A stretch of 27,493 bases of DNA from JAJTHJ01 sp046316025 (lineage in GTDB: Bacteria > Pseudomonadota > Gammaproteobacteria > Burkholderiales > Burkholderiaceae_F), in the NCBI GenBank assembly GCA_046316025.1, contig JBKCXU010000001.1, positions 1 to 27,493 on the forward strand. The letters are read 5' to 3'. The notes below the pieces were generated by a model. The model was not told the DNA's origin, did no database searches, and saw nothing but the letters and a program-made list of their open reading frames with translations. A program made the translations under genes and the position numbers. Shown piece by piece: positions 16,301 to 23,751 of the stretch. Positions within the stretch are counted from its first letter, which is position 1, and every line of letters begins with the position of its first letter.

Positions 16301-16812
16301 TGGCCGGCGTGATCGTTTCCGCCCGCACGCAAAACACGCGGCGCGGGCGGATGGGCGTGATCGTGCTCGACGACGGCAGCGCCGCGCTCGAGCTGATGGT
16401 GTTTGCCGAACTGTTCGACCGCAAACGCGCGCTGCTGAAAGAGGACACGCTGGTCTTCGTCACCGGCCGCGTGCGCTACGACGAGTTCAACCAGCGCTTG
16501 TCGATCTCCGCCGACGATTTGAGCGATCTCACCGAAGCGCGCGCGCAGGCGCAGGCCGCGCTGCGCATCGAGTTGAAGACCGGCGCCGGCAGCGTCGAGT
16601 TCAAGCGCGTGCAAGAGACTCTGCAGCCGTACCGCGCCAGCAATGGCAGCGCCGCGCTCGGCTGCCCGGTCGTGCTCGGCTACTGCAACGGCGCCGCGCG
16701 CGCGGAGATCGCGTTGTCCGCCGACTGGCGCGTGCGCGCCGAAGATCGGCTGCTCGAAGACCTGCGCGTGCAGCCGAACGTGGCGCGGGTGGAACTGCGC
16801 TACGCGGAGTGA
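13351..16812 (+). CDS. dnaE: DNA polymerase III alpha subunit
   Basis: DnaE is the catalytic subunit of the replicative DNA polymerase. The 1153 residues match the E. coli length (1160). The N-terminal PHP domain opens with HLRLHSEYSIVDS. The palm nucleotide-binding block is GPGRGSGAGSLVAYSLGITDLDP, and the catalytic aspartates D404 and D406 lie in PDFDIDFCQDN (E. coli D401, D403). Further family blocks are RNVGMHAGGV, YRPGPME and FNKSHSAAYAW. A beta-clamp-binding motif QASLF is at residues 913-917, followed by an OB fold (VRLAGVIVSART...) and a C-terminal domain. The ATG gives the expected start, but no ribosome-binding site is seen. It is monocistronic as far as visible: the next gene is convergent, beyond an inverted-repeat element. 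Confidence 0.97.
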   Translation: MPAAPRFVHLRLHSEYSIVDSVVRIDEVVKQAAGDGQGALALTDAGNLFGAVRFYKAARGAGVKPILGVDAWVSNDADREHPYRLLLLAASAAGYRNLCELVSRAYLENNVRGRGELRNEWFTPAATAGLIALSAAAEGEVGTLLLAGQRAQAEDAARRLAAAFPTRFYLEVQRAGRPNDEPQLRGAVALAARLGLPVVATHPVQFLRREDFRAHEARVCIAEGYTLADPRRPRRFTEEQYFKSQDETAELFADLPAALANSVELARRCNLELTLGQAKLPDYPTPPGTTLDEHCRDLSRQGLEQRLAALYPQAAERERQRPRYQSRLDSEVATIAKMGFSGYFLIVADFINWAKGNGIPVGPGRGSGAGSLVAYSLGITDLDPLKYDLLFERFLNPERVSMPDFDIDFCQDNRDRVIDYVKRKYGAEAVSQIATFGTLGAKAVVRDVGRVLDLPYSKCDQLSKLIPHNPADPWTLDRALAQEPAFAEAVEKDEEYRELVELSKPLEGLVRNVGMHAGGVLIAPGKLTDFCPLYAAAGAQDAAISQFDKDDVEAVGLVKFDFLGLTTLTILTTTLEYVERLEPASTLDLHTLPLDDGPTYDIFRRGQTTAIFQFESRGMRDLLKRALPGRLEDLIALNALYRPGPMELIGDYVERKHGRARVEIMHPSVESILAETYGIMVYQEQVMRIAQVAGGYSLGGADLLRRAMGKKKPEEMAKQRSIFLDGAAAQGVPENTAAELFNHMEKFAGYGFNKSHSAAYAWLAYQTAYCKAHHPAAFMAANLTAVMNDTDKVKELVDDCRALGLAIDPPDINRSNWRFEPVDAKTLRYGLGGIKGTGQGAIEAIVAARRGGPFADLFDFCTRVDRHQVNRRVVEALVRAGAFDKLNADRARVLASVGRALDAAESAAASAGQASLFGGPAEGAAGFDYLAAKPWSERERLANEKLALGYYFSGHLFAEWEAEARRLAPTRLADVRDARDRVRLAGVIVSARTQNTRRGRMGVIVLDDGSAALELMVFAELFDRKRALLKEDTLVFVTGRVRYDEFNQRLSISADDLSDLTEARAQAQAALRIELKTGAGSVEFKRVQETLQPYRASNGSAALGCPVVLGYCNGAARAEIALSADWRVRAEDRLLEDLRVQPNVARVELRYAE

Positions 16813-16842
16813 CCTGCAGAGGAAGCGCCGCTCGCCATGAGG

Positions 16843-16917
16843 GTCGTCCCGAACGTGGCGAGGGATCCGCTCCTGCGATGAGCGAAACAGCAGGTTCCCC
16901 GCTGCGCTCGGAACGAC
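16843..16917. repeat. 75-bp imperfect inverted-repeat element
   Basis: GTCGTCCCGAACGTGGCG at 16843 and the reverse complement of 16889-16917 (GTCGTTCCGAGCGCAGCG...) agree at about 21 of 29 positions around a 17-base centre. It lies between the convergent dnaE and family-9 glycosyltransferase genes. The arms resemble a palindromic intergenic element that could be dispersed elsewhere in the genome; as RNA it could act as a bidirectional hairpin. Confidence 0.65.
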
Positions 16918-16945
16918 GCGAGGAGGTGCGCGGAACGTTCGTTCT

Positions 16946-17902
16946 TTAGCGAACTCGGCTCGCCAATCGCCCGTCGACTGCGGCCAGCACTTCTTCGACC
17001 GTCGGCCAGGCCCCGTCGCGCCCGACGACGGTCGCTGCCCCCGACCACGGCCCGGTGCGTGCCGGGTCGGTGACGCCGACGAGGGTCACCTGCGGCGCGC
17101 CAACCGCTGCCGCAACGTGGCTCGTGCCGGAATCGTTGGCAACCACGAGTGCGGCGTCGGCGGCCAGCGCGGCAAAGACGCCGAGCGCCAGCGGCGGCAA
17201 CAGCGTTGCACCCGGCAGCGCCGCGGCGGTGGCCATGGCCTCGTCCGCCGGCGGCGCAGCGACCGCGCGCAGCCCGCGCGCGGCCAACGCATCCGGCAAC
17301 ACCTTGAAGTGAGGCCAATGCTTGGGCTGTCCGCGATGCGTGCCGCGCGCAACCGGTGCGAGCAACGCGAACCGTTCGAGTACACCCGCTGCCTTCCGCG
17401 TGGCGCGCGCAGCGGCGCGGTCGGCGTCGGTGAGTTTCAGCGCCAGCCGCGCCGGCGGCTCCTCGGCAACGGGCCCACGGCCCCAACCGAGCAGCGCGGC
17501 CTGCACAGCGGCAAAGAAGCGCTCCACTTCATGCGCGCCGTGCGGCGCCGGCACCTTGACGGACAACAACCAGCCGCGCGCATCGGTATTCAGCCCCGCC
17601 ACCGACAAGCCCGCCAGTCGACAGCCCAGCGCGGAGCCCATCGAGTTGGGCAGCACCAGCGCGCGCCTCGCCCCATGCGCGCGCGCCGCGGTGCGCAGCC
17701 GCTGCGCGTCGGCCCAGACGTGCCCGTCCAGCGCGACGAAGTCCCAGCCTTCGCCCGCCAGCAGCGACTGCGCCCAGCGCTTGCCCGCCAGCAGCGGCGA
17801 CAGGCCCGCGCCGGCCAGCAGGTGCAGCGCCGGCAGCGCCATGCAGACGTCGCCGACGTGGTTCGGCAGGCGGACGACGACCGTTTCGCAGGCAGGTTTC
17901 AC
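16946..17902 (-). CDS. Glycosyltransferase family 9, ADP-heptose LPS heptosyltransferase-like
   Basis: This cytoplasmic enzyme is of the WaaC/WaaF/WaaQ superfamily, which adds heptose from ADP-heptose to the LPS inner core. The 318 residues are slightly shorter than WaaF (about 348). The N-terminal block RLPNHVGDVCMALPAL has the usual N-x-x-G-D. The C-terminal donor-binding block VVANDSGTSHVAAAVGAP followed by GVTDPARTGPW is the family signature. WaaF-like (heptosyltransferase II) is my best guess from the PNHVGD motif, but donor and acceptor cannot be read from sequence. The ATG at 17900-17902 lies in a divergent spacer with msbA. It ends in TAA. Confidence 0.85.
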   Translation of the reverse strand: MKPACETVVVRLPNHVGDVCMALPALHLLAGAGLSPLLAGKRWAQSLLAGEGWDFVALDGHVWADAQRLRTAARAHGARRALVLPNSMGSALGCRLAGLSVAGLNTDARGWLLSVKVPAPHGAHEVERFFAAVQAALLGWGRGPVAEEPPARLALKLTDADRAAARATRKAAGVLERFALLAPVARGTHRGQPKHWPHFKVLPDALAARGLRAVAAPPADEAMATAAALPGATLLPPLALGVFAALAADAALVVANDSGTSHVAAAVGAPQVTLVGVTDPARTGPWSGAATVVGRDGAWPTVEEVLAAVDGRLASRVR

Positions 17903-18107
17903 GGCCGGGACAGCCTACACTACGGTCCGTTTTCGCCGTTCCGAACTGCTGCACGCGAGGAAAAGCTCCTCCCCGCTCAAAGGGGGAGGTCGGGAGGGGG
18001 ATAGGTTTGGCGCCCACGTCGCGCAACCCATCCCCACCCCAACCCTGCCCTTGAAGGGAAGGGGGCGTGTGCAGCGAGGTCGCCGTCGCGCACCCATACG
18101 ACTTCCG
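17903..18107. repeat. Divergent spacer with an inverted REP/BIME-like pair
   Basis: The spacer between the divergent family-9 gene and msbA contains a hairpin unit CTCCCC-GCTCAAA-GGGGGAG with a G-rich tail (GTCGGGAGGGGG) at 17966-18002. An inverted unit follows at 18028-18065 (CCATCCCCACCCCAACCC tail, then CCCTT-GA-AGGG). The units resemble those at 9829-9915, but the tails face each other. TACACT at 17916-17921 is a possible -10 for msbA, without a convincing -35. Confidence 0.6.
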
Positions 18108-19883
18108 ATGTCCGCCTCCGCCAAGGTCTCGCTGCTCAACGATCCGGGCCTGAAGCGGCTGCGCGGTTACCTGCCGGCGCACAAGCGCTGGATCGGCCTG
18201 GCGGTCCTGGCGATGGCCGTGTCGGCCTCGACCGCGCCGGTGATCTCGCTGATGCTGGGCAAGATCGTCGATCCCGCCTTCTACCAGCAGCAGGCCAACG
18301 CCGCGCTTCTGGCGCCGCTGGCGCTAATCGGCCTGGCGCTGGTGCACGGCGTCTCGACCTTCGCCGGCGCGTACTTCCTGCAACGCGCCTCGCAGGCGGT
18401 GCTGGTCGAACTGCGCGGCCAGATGTTCGAGCGGATGCTGCGCTGGCCGGCAGCGACCTACCAGCGGCTGGGCAGCGGGCAGGTGCTGTCCAAGTTCGTC
18501 AACGAAGCGTCCAACGCGCTGGCGCTGGCGGCGGAAGTCGCAACCACGCTGGTGCGCGACGTGCTGACGGTGATGGCGCTGCTCGGGCTGCTCGTCTGGC
18601 GCAACTGGCAGTTGACGCTGGTGGTGCTGGTCATTGCGCCGCCGATCGCGCTGATCCTGCGGTTCACCAGCGCACGGCTGCGGCGCTTGTCCACCGGCAA
18701 CCAGGAAGCGATGGCCGACATGACCAGCGTGGTCAAGGAGGCGTACGAGGGCCAGCGCGTGATCAAGGTCTACGACGGCCACGCCTACGAGGCGGGCCGT
18801 TTTGCCGCGGTCAACCGCCGCCTGCAAGGACTGGCGATGCGCATCCAGGTGGCCTGGGCCGCCGGTACGCCGCTGACGCAGATCGCCGCGATGTGCGGGC
18901 TGGCGATCGTCGTCGCGGTGGCGCTGGTGCAGATGAAAGCCGGCACGCAGACGCTCGGCGGGTTCGTGAGTTTCATCTCGGCGATGCTGCTGATGCTGCC
19001 GGCGATTCGCCACATCACGGCGATGAACGGCCCCGTCGCGCGCATGGCGGCCGCCGCGGAGAGCGTCTTCCGCATGATCGACGAGCCGGCCGAAGCCGAC
19101 ACCGGCACGCACGAGGCCGGCCGCGTGGGCGGCGCGGTGGCGCTGCGCGGCGTGTCGGTGCGCTACCCGGGGACGGAGACTGCGGCCTTGCGCGAGGTGA
19201 CGTTGGAGGTGGCGCCGGGCGAAACGATCGCCCTGGTGGGGGCCAGCGGCTCGGGCAAGTCCACCCTCGTCAACCTGCTGCCGCGCTTTGTCGAGCCGAC
19301 GGCCGGGCAGATACTGATCGACGGCGTGCCGCTCGCGGAGTTCACCCTTGCCAGCCTGCGCCGGCAGTTTGCGCTGGTGTCGCAGGAGGTCGTGCTGTTC
19401 GACGACACGATCGCCGCCAACATCGCCTACGGCGCGGCGCGCGGCGCGAGCGAGGCGCAGATTCGCGCGGCGGCGCAGGCGGCGTATCTGCTGCCTTTCG
19501 TCGAGTCCTTGCCGGCCGGCTTCGCCACGCGCATCGGCGAGAACGCCACCAAGCTCTCCGGCGGCCAGCGCCAGCGGCTGTCGATCGCCCGCGCGATCCT
19601 GAAAGACGCACCGATCCTGCTGTTGGACGAGGCGACCTCCGCGCTCGACTCCGAGTCCGAGCGCTTTATCCAACAGTCGCTGGAAGCGCTGATGCGCGGG
19701 CGCACGAGCGTCGTGGTCGCGCACCGGCTGTCGACGATCCAGGCCGCCAGCCGCATCGTGGTGCTCGACCACGGCCGCATCGCCGAAGTCGGCAGCCATG
19801 CCGAGCTGCTGGCGCGCGGCGGCATCTACGCGCAGTTGCACGCGATCCAGTTCGGCCGCACGGCCGAGGAGGCTTCCGCATGA
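18108..19883 (+). CDS. msbA: Lipid A export ABC transporter, ATP-binding/permease protein
   Basis: MsbA is the homodimeric inner-membrane flippase that moves the lipid A-core from the cytoplasmic to the periplasmic leaflet. The 591-residue half-transporter (E. coli 582) has a six-helix membrane domain over about residues 25-320. The nucleotide-binding domain follows, with Walker A GASGSGKST near residue 378, Q-loop VSQEVVLF, signature LSGGQRQR near 483, Walker B ILLLDEATSALD near 503 and the switch histidine in VVAHRLSTIQ. The frame is open far upstream, but that stretch reads through the antisense of the glycosyltransferase and the repeats; the ATG at 18108 (MSASAKVSLL) gives the expected N-terminus. 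The stop overlaps the next start by four bases (ATGA). Context among LPS genes supports MsbA over a generic exporter. Confidence 0.93.
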   Translation: MSASAKVSLLNDPGLKRLRGYLPAHKRWIGLAVLAMAVSASTAPVISLMLGKIVDPAFYQQQANAALLAPLALIGLALVHGVSTFAGAYFLQRASQAVLVELRGQMFERMLRWPAATYQRLGSGQVLSKFVNEASNALALAAEVATTLVRDVLTVMALLGLLVWRNWQLTLVVLVIAPPIALILRFTSARLRRLSTGNQEAMADMTSVVKEAYEGQRVIKVYDGHAYEAGRFAAVNRRLQGLAMRIQVAWAAGTPLTQIAAMCGLAIVVAVALVQMKAGTQTLGGFVSFISAMLLMLPAIRHITAMNGPVARMAAAAESVFRMIDEPAEADTGTHEAGRVGGAVALRGVSVRYPGTETAALREVTLEVAPGETIALVGASGSGKSTLVNLLPRFVEPTAGQILIDGVPLAEFTLASLRRQFALVSQEVVLFDDTIAANIAYGAARGASEAQIRAAAQAAYLLPFVESLPAGFATRIGENATKLSGGQRQRLSIARAILKDAPILLLDEATSALDSESERFIQQSLEALMRGRTSVVVAHRLSTIQAASRIVVLDHGRIAEVGSHAELLARGGIYAQLHAIQFGRTAEEASA

Positions 19884-20458
19884 CGATCAGCCGCTTTCCG
19901 GTGCCCGACCCGGCCGACCTGCCCGCCGACGTGCGCGAGCGCATCCTCGCCGTGCAGGAAAAGTCCGGCTTCGTGCCCAACGTGTTCCTGGCGCTTGCGC
20001 ACCGGCCGGCCGAGTTCCGCGCGTTTTTCGCCTACCACGACGCGCTGATGGAAAAGGATGGCAGCTTGACCAAAGCCGAGCGCAAGATGATCGTCGTCGC
20101 CACCAGCGGTGCCAACCACTGCCAGTATTGCGTGGTTGCGCACGGCGCGATCCTGCGCATCCGCGCCAGGAACCCGCGCGTGGCCGACCAGCTGGCGATC
20201 AATCACCGCAAGGCGGAGATCACGCCGCGCCAGCGGGCGATGCTGGACTTCGCGCTGAAGGTCGCCACTGCTTCGCACGAGGTCGAGGAGGCCGATTTCG
20301 CCGCGCTGCGCGCGCAGGGCTTCGCCGACGAAGACGCCTGGGACATCGCCGCGATCGCCGCGTTCTTTGCGCTCTCCAACAGGCTCGCCAACACGCTCAG
20401 CCTGCGGCCGAACGATGAGTTTTTTCTGCTCGGCCGCGTCGCCAAGGACGCGATGTAG
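19880..20458 (+). CDS. AhpD-like peroxidase-related protein (carboxymuconolactone decarboxylase family)
   Basis: The 192-residue all-helical protein is of the AhpD/CMD superfamily (uncharacterised peroxidase-related branch). The redox motif is complete: C81-Q-Y-C84 followed by H88 in NHCQYCVVAHGA, as in AhpD active sites, preceded by LTKAERKMIVVATS. It may act as a thiol-dependent peroxidase or disulfide reductase in the cytoplasm; substrates are unknown. The ATG overlaps the msbA stop (ATGA), so its translation is probably coupled to msbA, an unusual partner. It ends in TAG. Confidence 0.88.
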   Translation: MTISRFPVPDPADLPADVRERILAVQEKSGFVPNVFLALAHRPAEFRAFFAYHDALMEKDGSLTKAERKMIVVATSGANHCQYCVVAHGAILRIRARNPRVADQLAINHRKAEITPRQRAMLDFALKVATASHEVEEADFAALRAQGFADEDAWDIAAIAAFFALSNRLANTLSLRPNDEFFLLGRVAKDAM

Positions 20459-20673
20459 CGCCAGAGGTGAAGTCGCGGTCGGACGCGAGCCATTGCGCAG
20501 CGGCAGGAAGTCCGGTTTCGCTCGGCAAGATCGGCGCGCTTCGCGCAGTGTGGCGAGTCGATCTGCGCGTATCGGCTCGAAGGGGCGTGCGAGCGGCTAA
20601 CATCTCGCCGCCCGTCGCCTGGGCCAGCGCGAGGCGTGCGGGCGCCTGTTTTTCTCACATCGAAGGAGTTGAC
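20459..20673. other. Spacer upstream of the YeaQ-like gene
   Basis: About 215 bases without a gene. TAACAT at 20598-20603 is a possible -10 for the downstream small membrane protein and would give a leader of about 65-70 bases; no clear -35 is seen. No terminator was recognised after the AhpD-like gene. Confidence 0.3.
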
Positions 20674-20925
20674 ATGGACGGCATGGGTTTCATTGCCTGG
20701 ATCGTGATCGGCATCATCGCCGGCTGGCTCGGCGGCAAGCTGATGCGCGGCGGCGGCTTCGGGCTGCTTGGCAATGTGGTGGTCGGCGTCGTCGGAGCGG
20801 TCGTCGGCGGCTGGGTATTCGGCTTGCTCGGCTTGTCCGCCGGCGGCTGGATCGGGTCAATCGTGATGGCCACGGTCGGCGCGGTGGTGCTGCTCTTCAT
20901 CATCGGCCTGATCAAGAAGGCCTAG
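20674..20925 (+). CDS. GlsB/YeaQ/YmgE family small membrane protein
   Basis: This 83-residue, glycine-rich inner-membrane protein is of the transglycosylase-associated (GlsB/YeaQ/YmgE) family, often linked to envelope or general stress. Three hydrophobic helices are apparent: residues 5-22 (FIAWIVIGIIAGWLGGKL), 30-50 and 57-79, and the conserved W-I-V-x-G-x-x-A-G-W start is present. The family name does not imply enzymatic activity. AAGGAG lies five bases before the ATG, an excellent ribosome-binding site that fixes the start. It ends in TAG; the GT4 gene follows 39 bases later. Confidence 0.9.
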   Translation: MDGMGFIAWIVIGIIAGWLGGKLMRGGGFGLLGNVVVGVVGAVVGGWVFGLLGLSAGGWIGSIVMATVGAVVLLFIIGLIKKA

Positions 20926-20964
20926 CCGGCCACCCGTCGCGCAGCGGCCCACGAGCGCCTGTCC

Positions 20965-22158
20965 ATGAACGCGCTTGAGGCGATGGCGCCCGCGCCGGCG
21001 CCGCGCCACCTGCTGGTCTATGAGCCGCGCACCGAAGGGCATCACCTCGGCTGGCTGCGGTTTATCGTCGGCGACCTGCTCGACGCCGGCGTGCGCTTGT
21101 CGTTGGCGGCGGACTTGCGCCCGGGCCGCCGCGAGCGACTCGAAGAGCAGCTGGGCGATCTGCTGCCGCGGGTTCGCCTGTGGTCGGCCTACGACGAACG
21201 CGGGCGGCGCCACCTCGACGGCAAGGCACGGTCGGTTGCGCACTGCTTCGTGCAGAGCGGCGCCGATCAGGTGTTTCTCTGTGCGCTCGACGAGATCGCC
21301 TCGTCCTGCTGGCGGCGGGCCACGCTGGGCATCGATCCGCCGGCGGTGCTGCGCGGGCGCATCGGGGGCATCTACCACCGCCCGCGATTTCTGCGCGCGC
21401 CACCGCGATCGTTCGACCGCTGGAGCAAGGCGCCGGGGTTCGCGCGGCTGCTGGCCGCGGGCTGGTGGCGGCAAATCGTGCTGCTCGACGAGTTTCTGGC
21501 GGCCGATTTGGCCGCTGCCCATCGGCAATGGCCGATTCACTTTCTGCCCGATCCCTGTCCGGCCGACTACGAGTCGGCTCGGACCGCGGCACGCGAGCGG
21601 CTCGGTCTGCCGGCCGACCGTTACATGTTCCTGTTCTATGGCACCGGCGCGCGGCGCAAGGGCTTGCATCTGGCCGTGGAGGCCATGCGGTCGTTGGTCG
21701 CGACGACGCCGGCTTTCCTGCTGTGCGCCGGCGAACAGCGACCTCGCGGACGGACCGCGGCGGATCTCGCCGCGCTCGCCGGCGGCGGGCAGGCGCTGCT
21801 GCTGGATCGCTACGTGTCGGACAGTGAAGAACGCGACTGTTTTGCCGCCTGCGATGCCGTGCTGCTGCCCTACCTCAATCACTTTGGCACCAGCGGTGTG
21901 CTGTCGCGGGCGATGGCGGCGGCGCGGCCGGTCATCGTCTCCGACGAGCAGTTGCTCGGCCACCTGACCCGCGCGCATGGGCTTGGCTTCACTTTCGCTT
22001 CCGGGCGCAGCGACGCGCTTGCTGCGGCGATGACCGCGGCGCTGCGCGCCGCGCCGGCCGAGGTGGCGCAGTTCGAGGCGGCGGCGGGTCGCTATGCCGC
22101 CCGCTACTCGCGGGCGGCGTTCAAGACGCAGTTGCTGCGTTCGCTCGGCGTGGCGTAG
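20965..22158 (+). CDS. Glycosyltransferase family 4-like protein
   Basis: The 397-residue protein has a GT-B architecture. The N-terminal half begins HLLVYEPRTEGHHLGWLRFI, a segment with a His pair like those of acceptor domains. The C-terminal half contains the GT4 donor-side blocks FLFYGTGARRKGLHLAVEAM and LPYLNHFGTSGVLSRAMAAARPVI, where an Asn/His replaces the more common E-x-F-G. It is probably a cytoplasmic or membrane-associated enzyme transferring a nucleotide-activated sugar in LPS-core or capsule synthesis; specificity is unknown. The ATG at 20965 is favoured, with a second Met six residues on. Convergent with the waaE-like gene (18-base gap). Confidence 0.8.
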   Translation: MNALEAMAPAPAPRHLLVYEPRTEGHHLGWLRFIVGDLLDAGVRLSLAADLRPGRRERLEEQLGDLLPRVRLWSAYDERGRRHLDGKARSVAHCFVQSGADQVFLCALDEIASSCWRRATLGIDPPAVLRGRIGGIYHRPRFLRAPPRSFDRWSKAPGFARLLAAGWWRQIVLLDEFLAADLAAAHRQWPIHFLPDPCPADYESARTAARERLGLPADRYMFLFYGTGARRKGLHLAVEAMRSLVATTPAFLLCAGEQRPRGRTAADLAALAGGGQALLLDRYVSDSEERDCFAACDAVLLPYLNHFGTSGVLSRAMAAARPVIVSDEQLLGHLTRAHGLGFTFASGRSDALAAAMTAALRAAPAEVAQFEAAAGRYAARYSRAAFKTQLLRSLGVA

Positions 22159-22176
22159 GCCGCTGCCGGTTGCCGC

Positions 22177-22965
22177 CTAGCGCCGCAGACTGGGCGGCAG
22201 CGGCGGCTCGCGCGTGAGGCCGCGGCGCAGCTCGAACTGCTTGGCATAGCGGTAGAACGTGCCTTCCATGTTGGAGAAGGCGATCACGAAGCCGGCCCAG
22301 CCGTCCAAGAAGCCGGCGCGCAGCACGTAGTGCCGGAAGAAGCCGAACAGGCCGTGGCCCAGGGCCGCGAGCATCGACGGCCGCTGGCCGCGCCGCTCCA
22401 GCCGTTCGACGCCAAGTGTCGAGTAGCGCTGCGCCTTGTGCAGGATTTGTTCGAGGTTGCGAAACGGCACCTGCGCGATCGGCTCGCTGAGGGTGCCCAG
22501 CGTGCCGTCCAGCACGTAGGTCTCGTGCACCGCGTCGTCCGTGTAGCGCAGCTTGCCGCGGCGGAACAGTTGCGGCTGCCGGTAGTCCGGGTACCAGCCG
22601 GAGTGCTCGATCCAGCGGCCGAAGAAGTAATTGCGTCGCGGCACGCGGTAGGCGCCGTGCGCGTCCGGCTGCTCGATGGTGCGGCGGATTTCCGCGGCGG
22701 CCGCTTCGGTGCAGCGCTCGTCGGCGTCGAGCGAAAACACCCAGTCGCCGGTCAGCTGCGCCAGCACGTCGTTGCGCAGCTTGCCGAAGCCCGCAAACGG
22801 CACTTGCAGCACACGGTGCGCGTGGCGCGCGGCGATCTCGGCGGTGGCGTCGGTGGAGAACGAATCGGCCACCACGATCTCGTCGGCCCAGGCGACACTG
22901 CGCAAGGCCGCTTCGAGCTTCTCGGCTTCGTTGTAGGCGATCACATAGACGGACAAGCGGGGCAT
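22177..22965 (-). CDS. waaE: Glycosyltransferase family 2, LPS core WaaE/KdtX-like
   Basis: The 262-residue GT-A enzyme is of the WaaE (KdtX) type, which in enterobacteria adds a beta-1,4-glucose to inner-core heptose I. It opens with LSVYVIAYNEAEKLEAAL, has the aspartate motif VVADSFSTDAT and the metal-binding D-x-D in FSLDADERCT near residue 79. It also has the WaaE-type segments NYFFGRWIEHSGWYPDYRQP and AVHETYV. No membrane helix is evident apart from a mildly hydrophobic C-terminal region. The start ATG at 22963-22965 has no Shine-Dalgarno and the gene is divergent from the GT25 gene, with only about 55-60 bases between them. It ends in TAG. Confidence 0.87.
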   Translation of the reverse strand: MPRLSVYVIAYNEAEKLEAALRSVAWADEIVVADSFSTDATAEIAARHAHRVLQVPFAGFGKLRNDVLAQLTGDWVFSLDADERCTEAAAAEIRRTIEQPDAHGAYRVPRRNYFFGRWIEHSGWYPDYRQPQLFRRGKLRYTDDAVHETYVLDGTLGTLSEPIAQVPFRNLEQILHKAQRYSTLGVERLERRGQRPSMLAALGHGLFGFFRHYVLRAGFLDGWAGFVIAFSNMEGTFYRYAKQFELRRGLTREPPLPPSLRR

Positions 22966-22988
22966 CGGCGGGTGCGGAGCGACAGGCA

Positions 22989-23015
22989 GCGCGCATGCTA
23001 GCGCGCCGGTAACAT
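22989..23015. promoter_or_regulatory. Candidate divergent promoter region with palindrome
   Basis: GCGCGC-ATGCTA-GCGCGC at 22989-23006 is an inverted repeat with a 6-base centre. Its centre reads TAGCAT on the minus strand (possible -10 for the waaE-like gene), and TAACAT at 23010-23015 is a possible plus-strand -10 for the GT25 gene. Pattern match only. Confidence 0.25.
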
Positions 23016-23019
23016 CGCC

Positions 23020-23751
23020 GTGGTCATGCAGCATCCTGTCCCCTGGCTCGACGGCATTCTGATCGTCAACCCGCGCAGTTACGTCGAGCGGCGCCGGCAC
23101 GTGCAGGCGCAGCTGGCGCGCTTCGGCTTGGCCGGCGAGTTCGTGCACGAGTGGGACGCCGAGGACATCGATGCCGCAACCGACGCGCGGTACTTCACCG
23201 GCGGCGAACTCAACGGCGGGCAGAAGTCCTGCACGCTGAAGCACGTCGCGGCCTTGCGCCGGATCGTCGCGCGCGGCTGGCAGCGGGCGCTGGTGCTGGA
23301 GGACGACGTGGTGCTGGCGCCGGAGTTCGTCGAAGGCGTGCGCGCCGGCTTGCAGGAGATTGCCGCGTTGGCCGACCCGCACGTGCTGTTCGTCGGCAGT
23401 GGCGGGAACTTCTACACGCCGCGCAGCGCGCTCCGACCGGGGCGGCACGTTTATCCAGCCAACAAGGGACGCTTTGCCGATTCCTACGTCATCGGTGCGC
23501 CGACCGCGCAACGACGTTTGCATTGGATCGACGCCCACAAGATGCACAAGCCTGCCGACGTGACCTTCGATGCGATCGACCGCGAACTCGGCATCCGCCT
23601 GTTGTGGCTGGAGCCGCCGGTAGTCGAGCAGGGCAGCAAGAACGGCCTCTTCGACTCGACGCTCGAAGCCGCGCCGCCGCGGCCGGTGCAGCGGCTAAAG
23701 TTCGCGCTGGAGAAGCTGCGGCGCAAGTACCTGTACCAACTATGGCGATAA
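23020..23751 (+). CDS. Glycosyltransferase family 25 (LPS biosynthesis)
   Basis: The 243-residue protein is of the GT25 family, which includes LPS galactosyltransferases of the Lgt/LpsA type. Family blocks visible are an N-terminal VNPRSYVERRRHVQAQL, GGQKSCTLKHVAALRRI near residues 67-83, the acidic metal-site segment ALVLEDDVVLAPEF, and ADSYVIGAPTAQR. The start is GTG at 23020 or ATG at 23026, a two-residue difference; no ribosome-binding site distinguishes them. Its stop (TAA at 23749-23751) lies inside the next gene, which overlaps by ten bases. Confidence 0.85.
   Translation: MVMQHPVPWLDGILIVNPRSYVERRRHVQAQLARFGLAGEFVHEWDAEDIDAATDARYFTGGELNGGQKSCTLKHVAALRRIVARGWQRALVLEDDVVLAPEFVEGVRAGLQEIAALADPHVLFVGSGGNFYTPRSALRPGRHVYPANKGRFADSYVIGAPTAQRRLHWIDAHKMHKPADVTFDAIDRELGIRLLWLEPPVVEQGSKNGLFDSTLEAAPPRPVQRLKFALEKLRRKYLYQLWR

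Noticed and set aside
13267..16614. Two long minus-strand frames (543 and 555 residues) opposite dnaE
   Set aside because: Both are antisense to conserved polymerase blocks and have shadow-type composition.
17322..18107. Extension of msbA upstream to an 853-residue protein
   Set aside because: The added part reads antisense to the family-9 gene and through REP-like repeats; the MsbA N-terminus begins at 18108.
18324..19841. Minus-strand open frame of 505 residues opposite msbA
   Set aside because: Antisense to the ABC motifs with His/Arg-rich translation.
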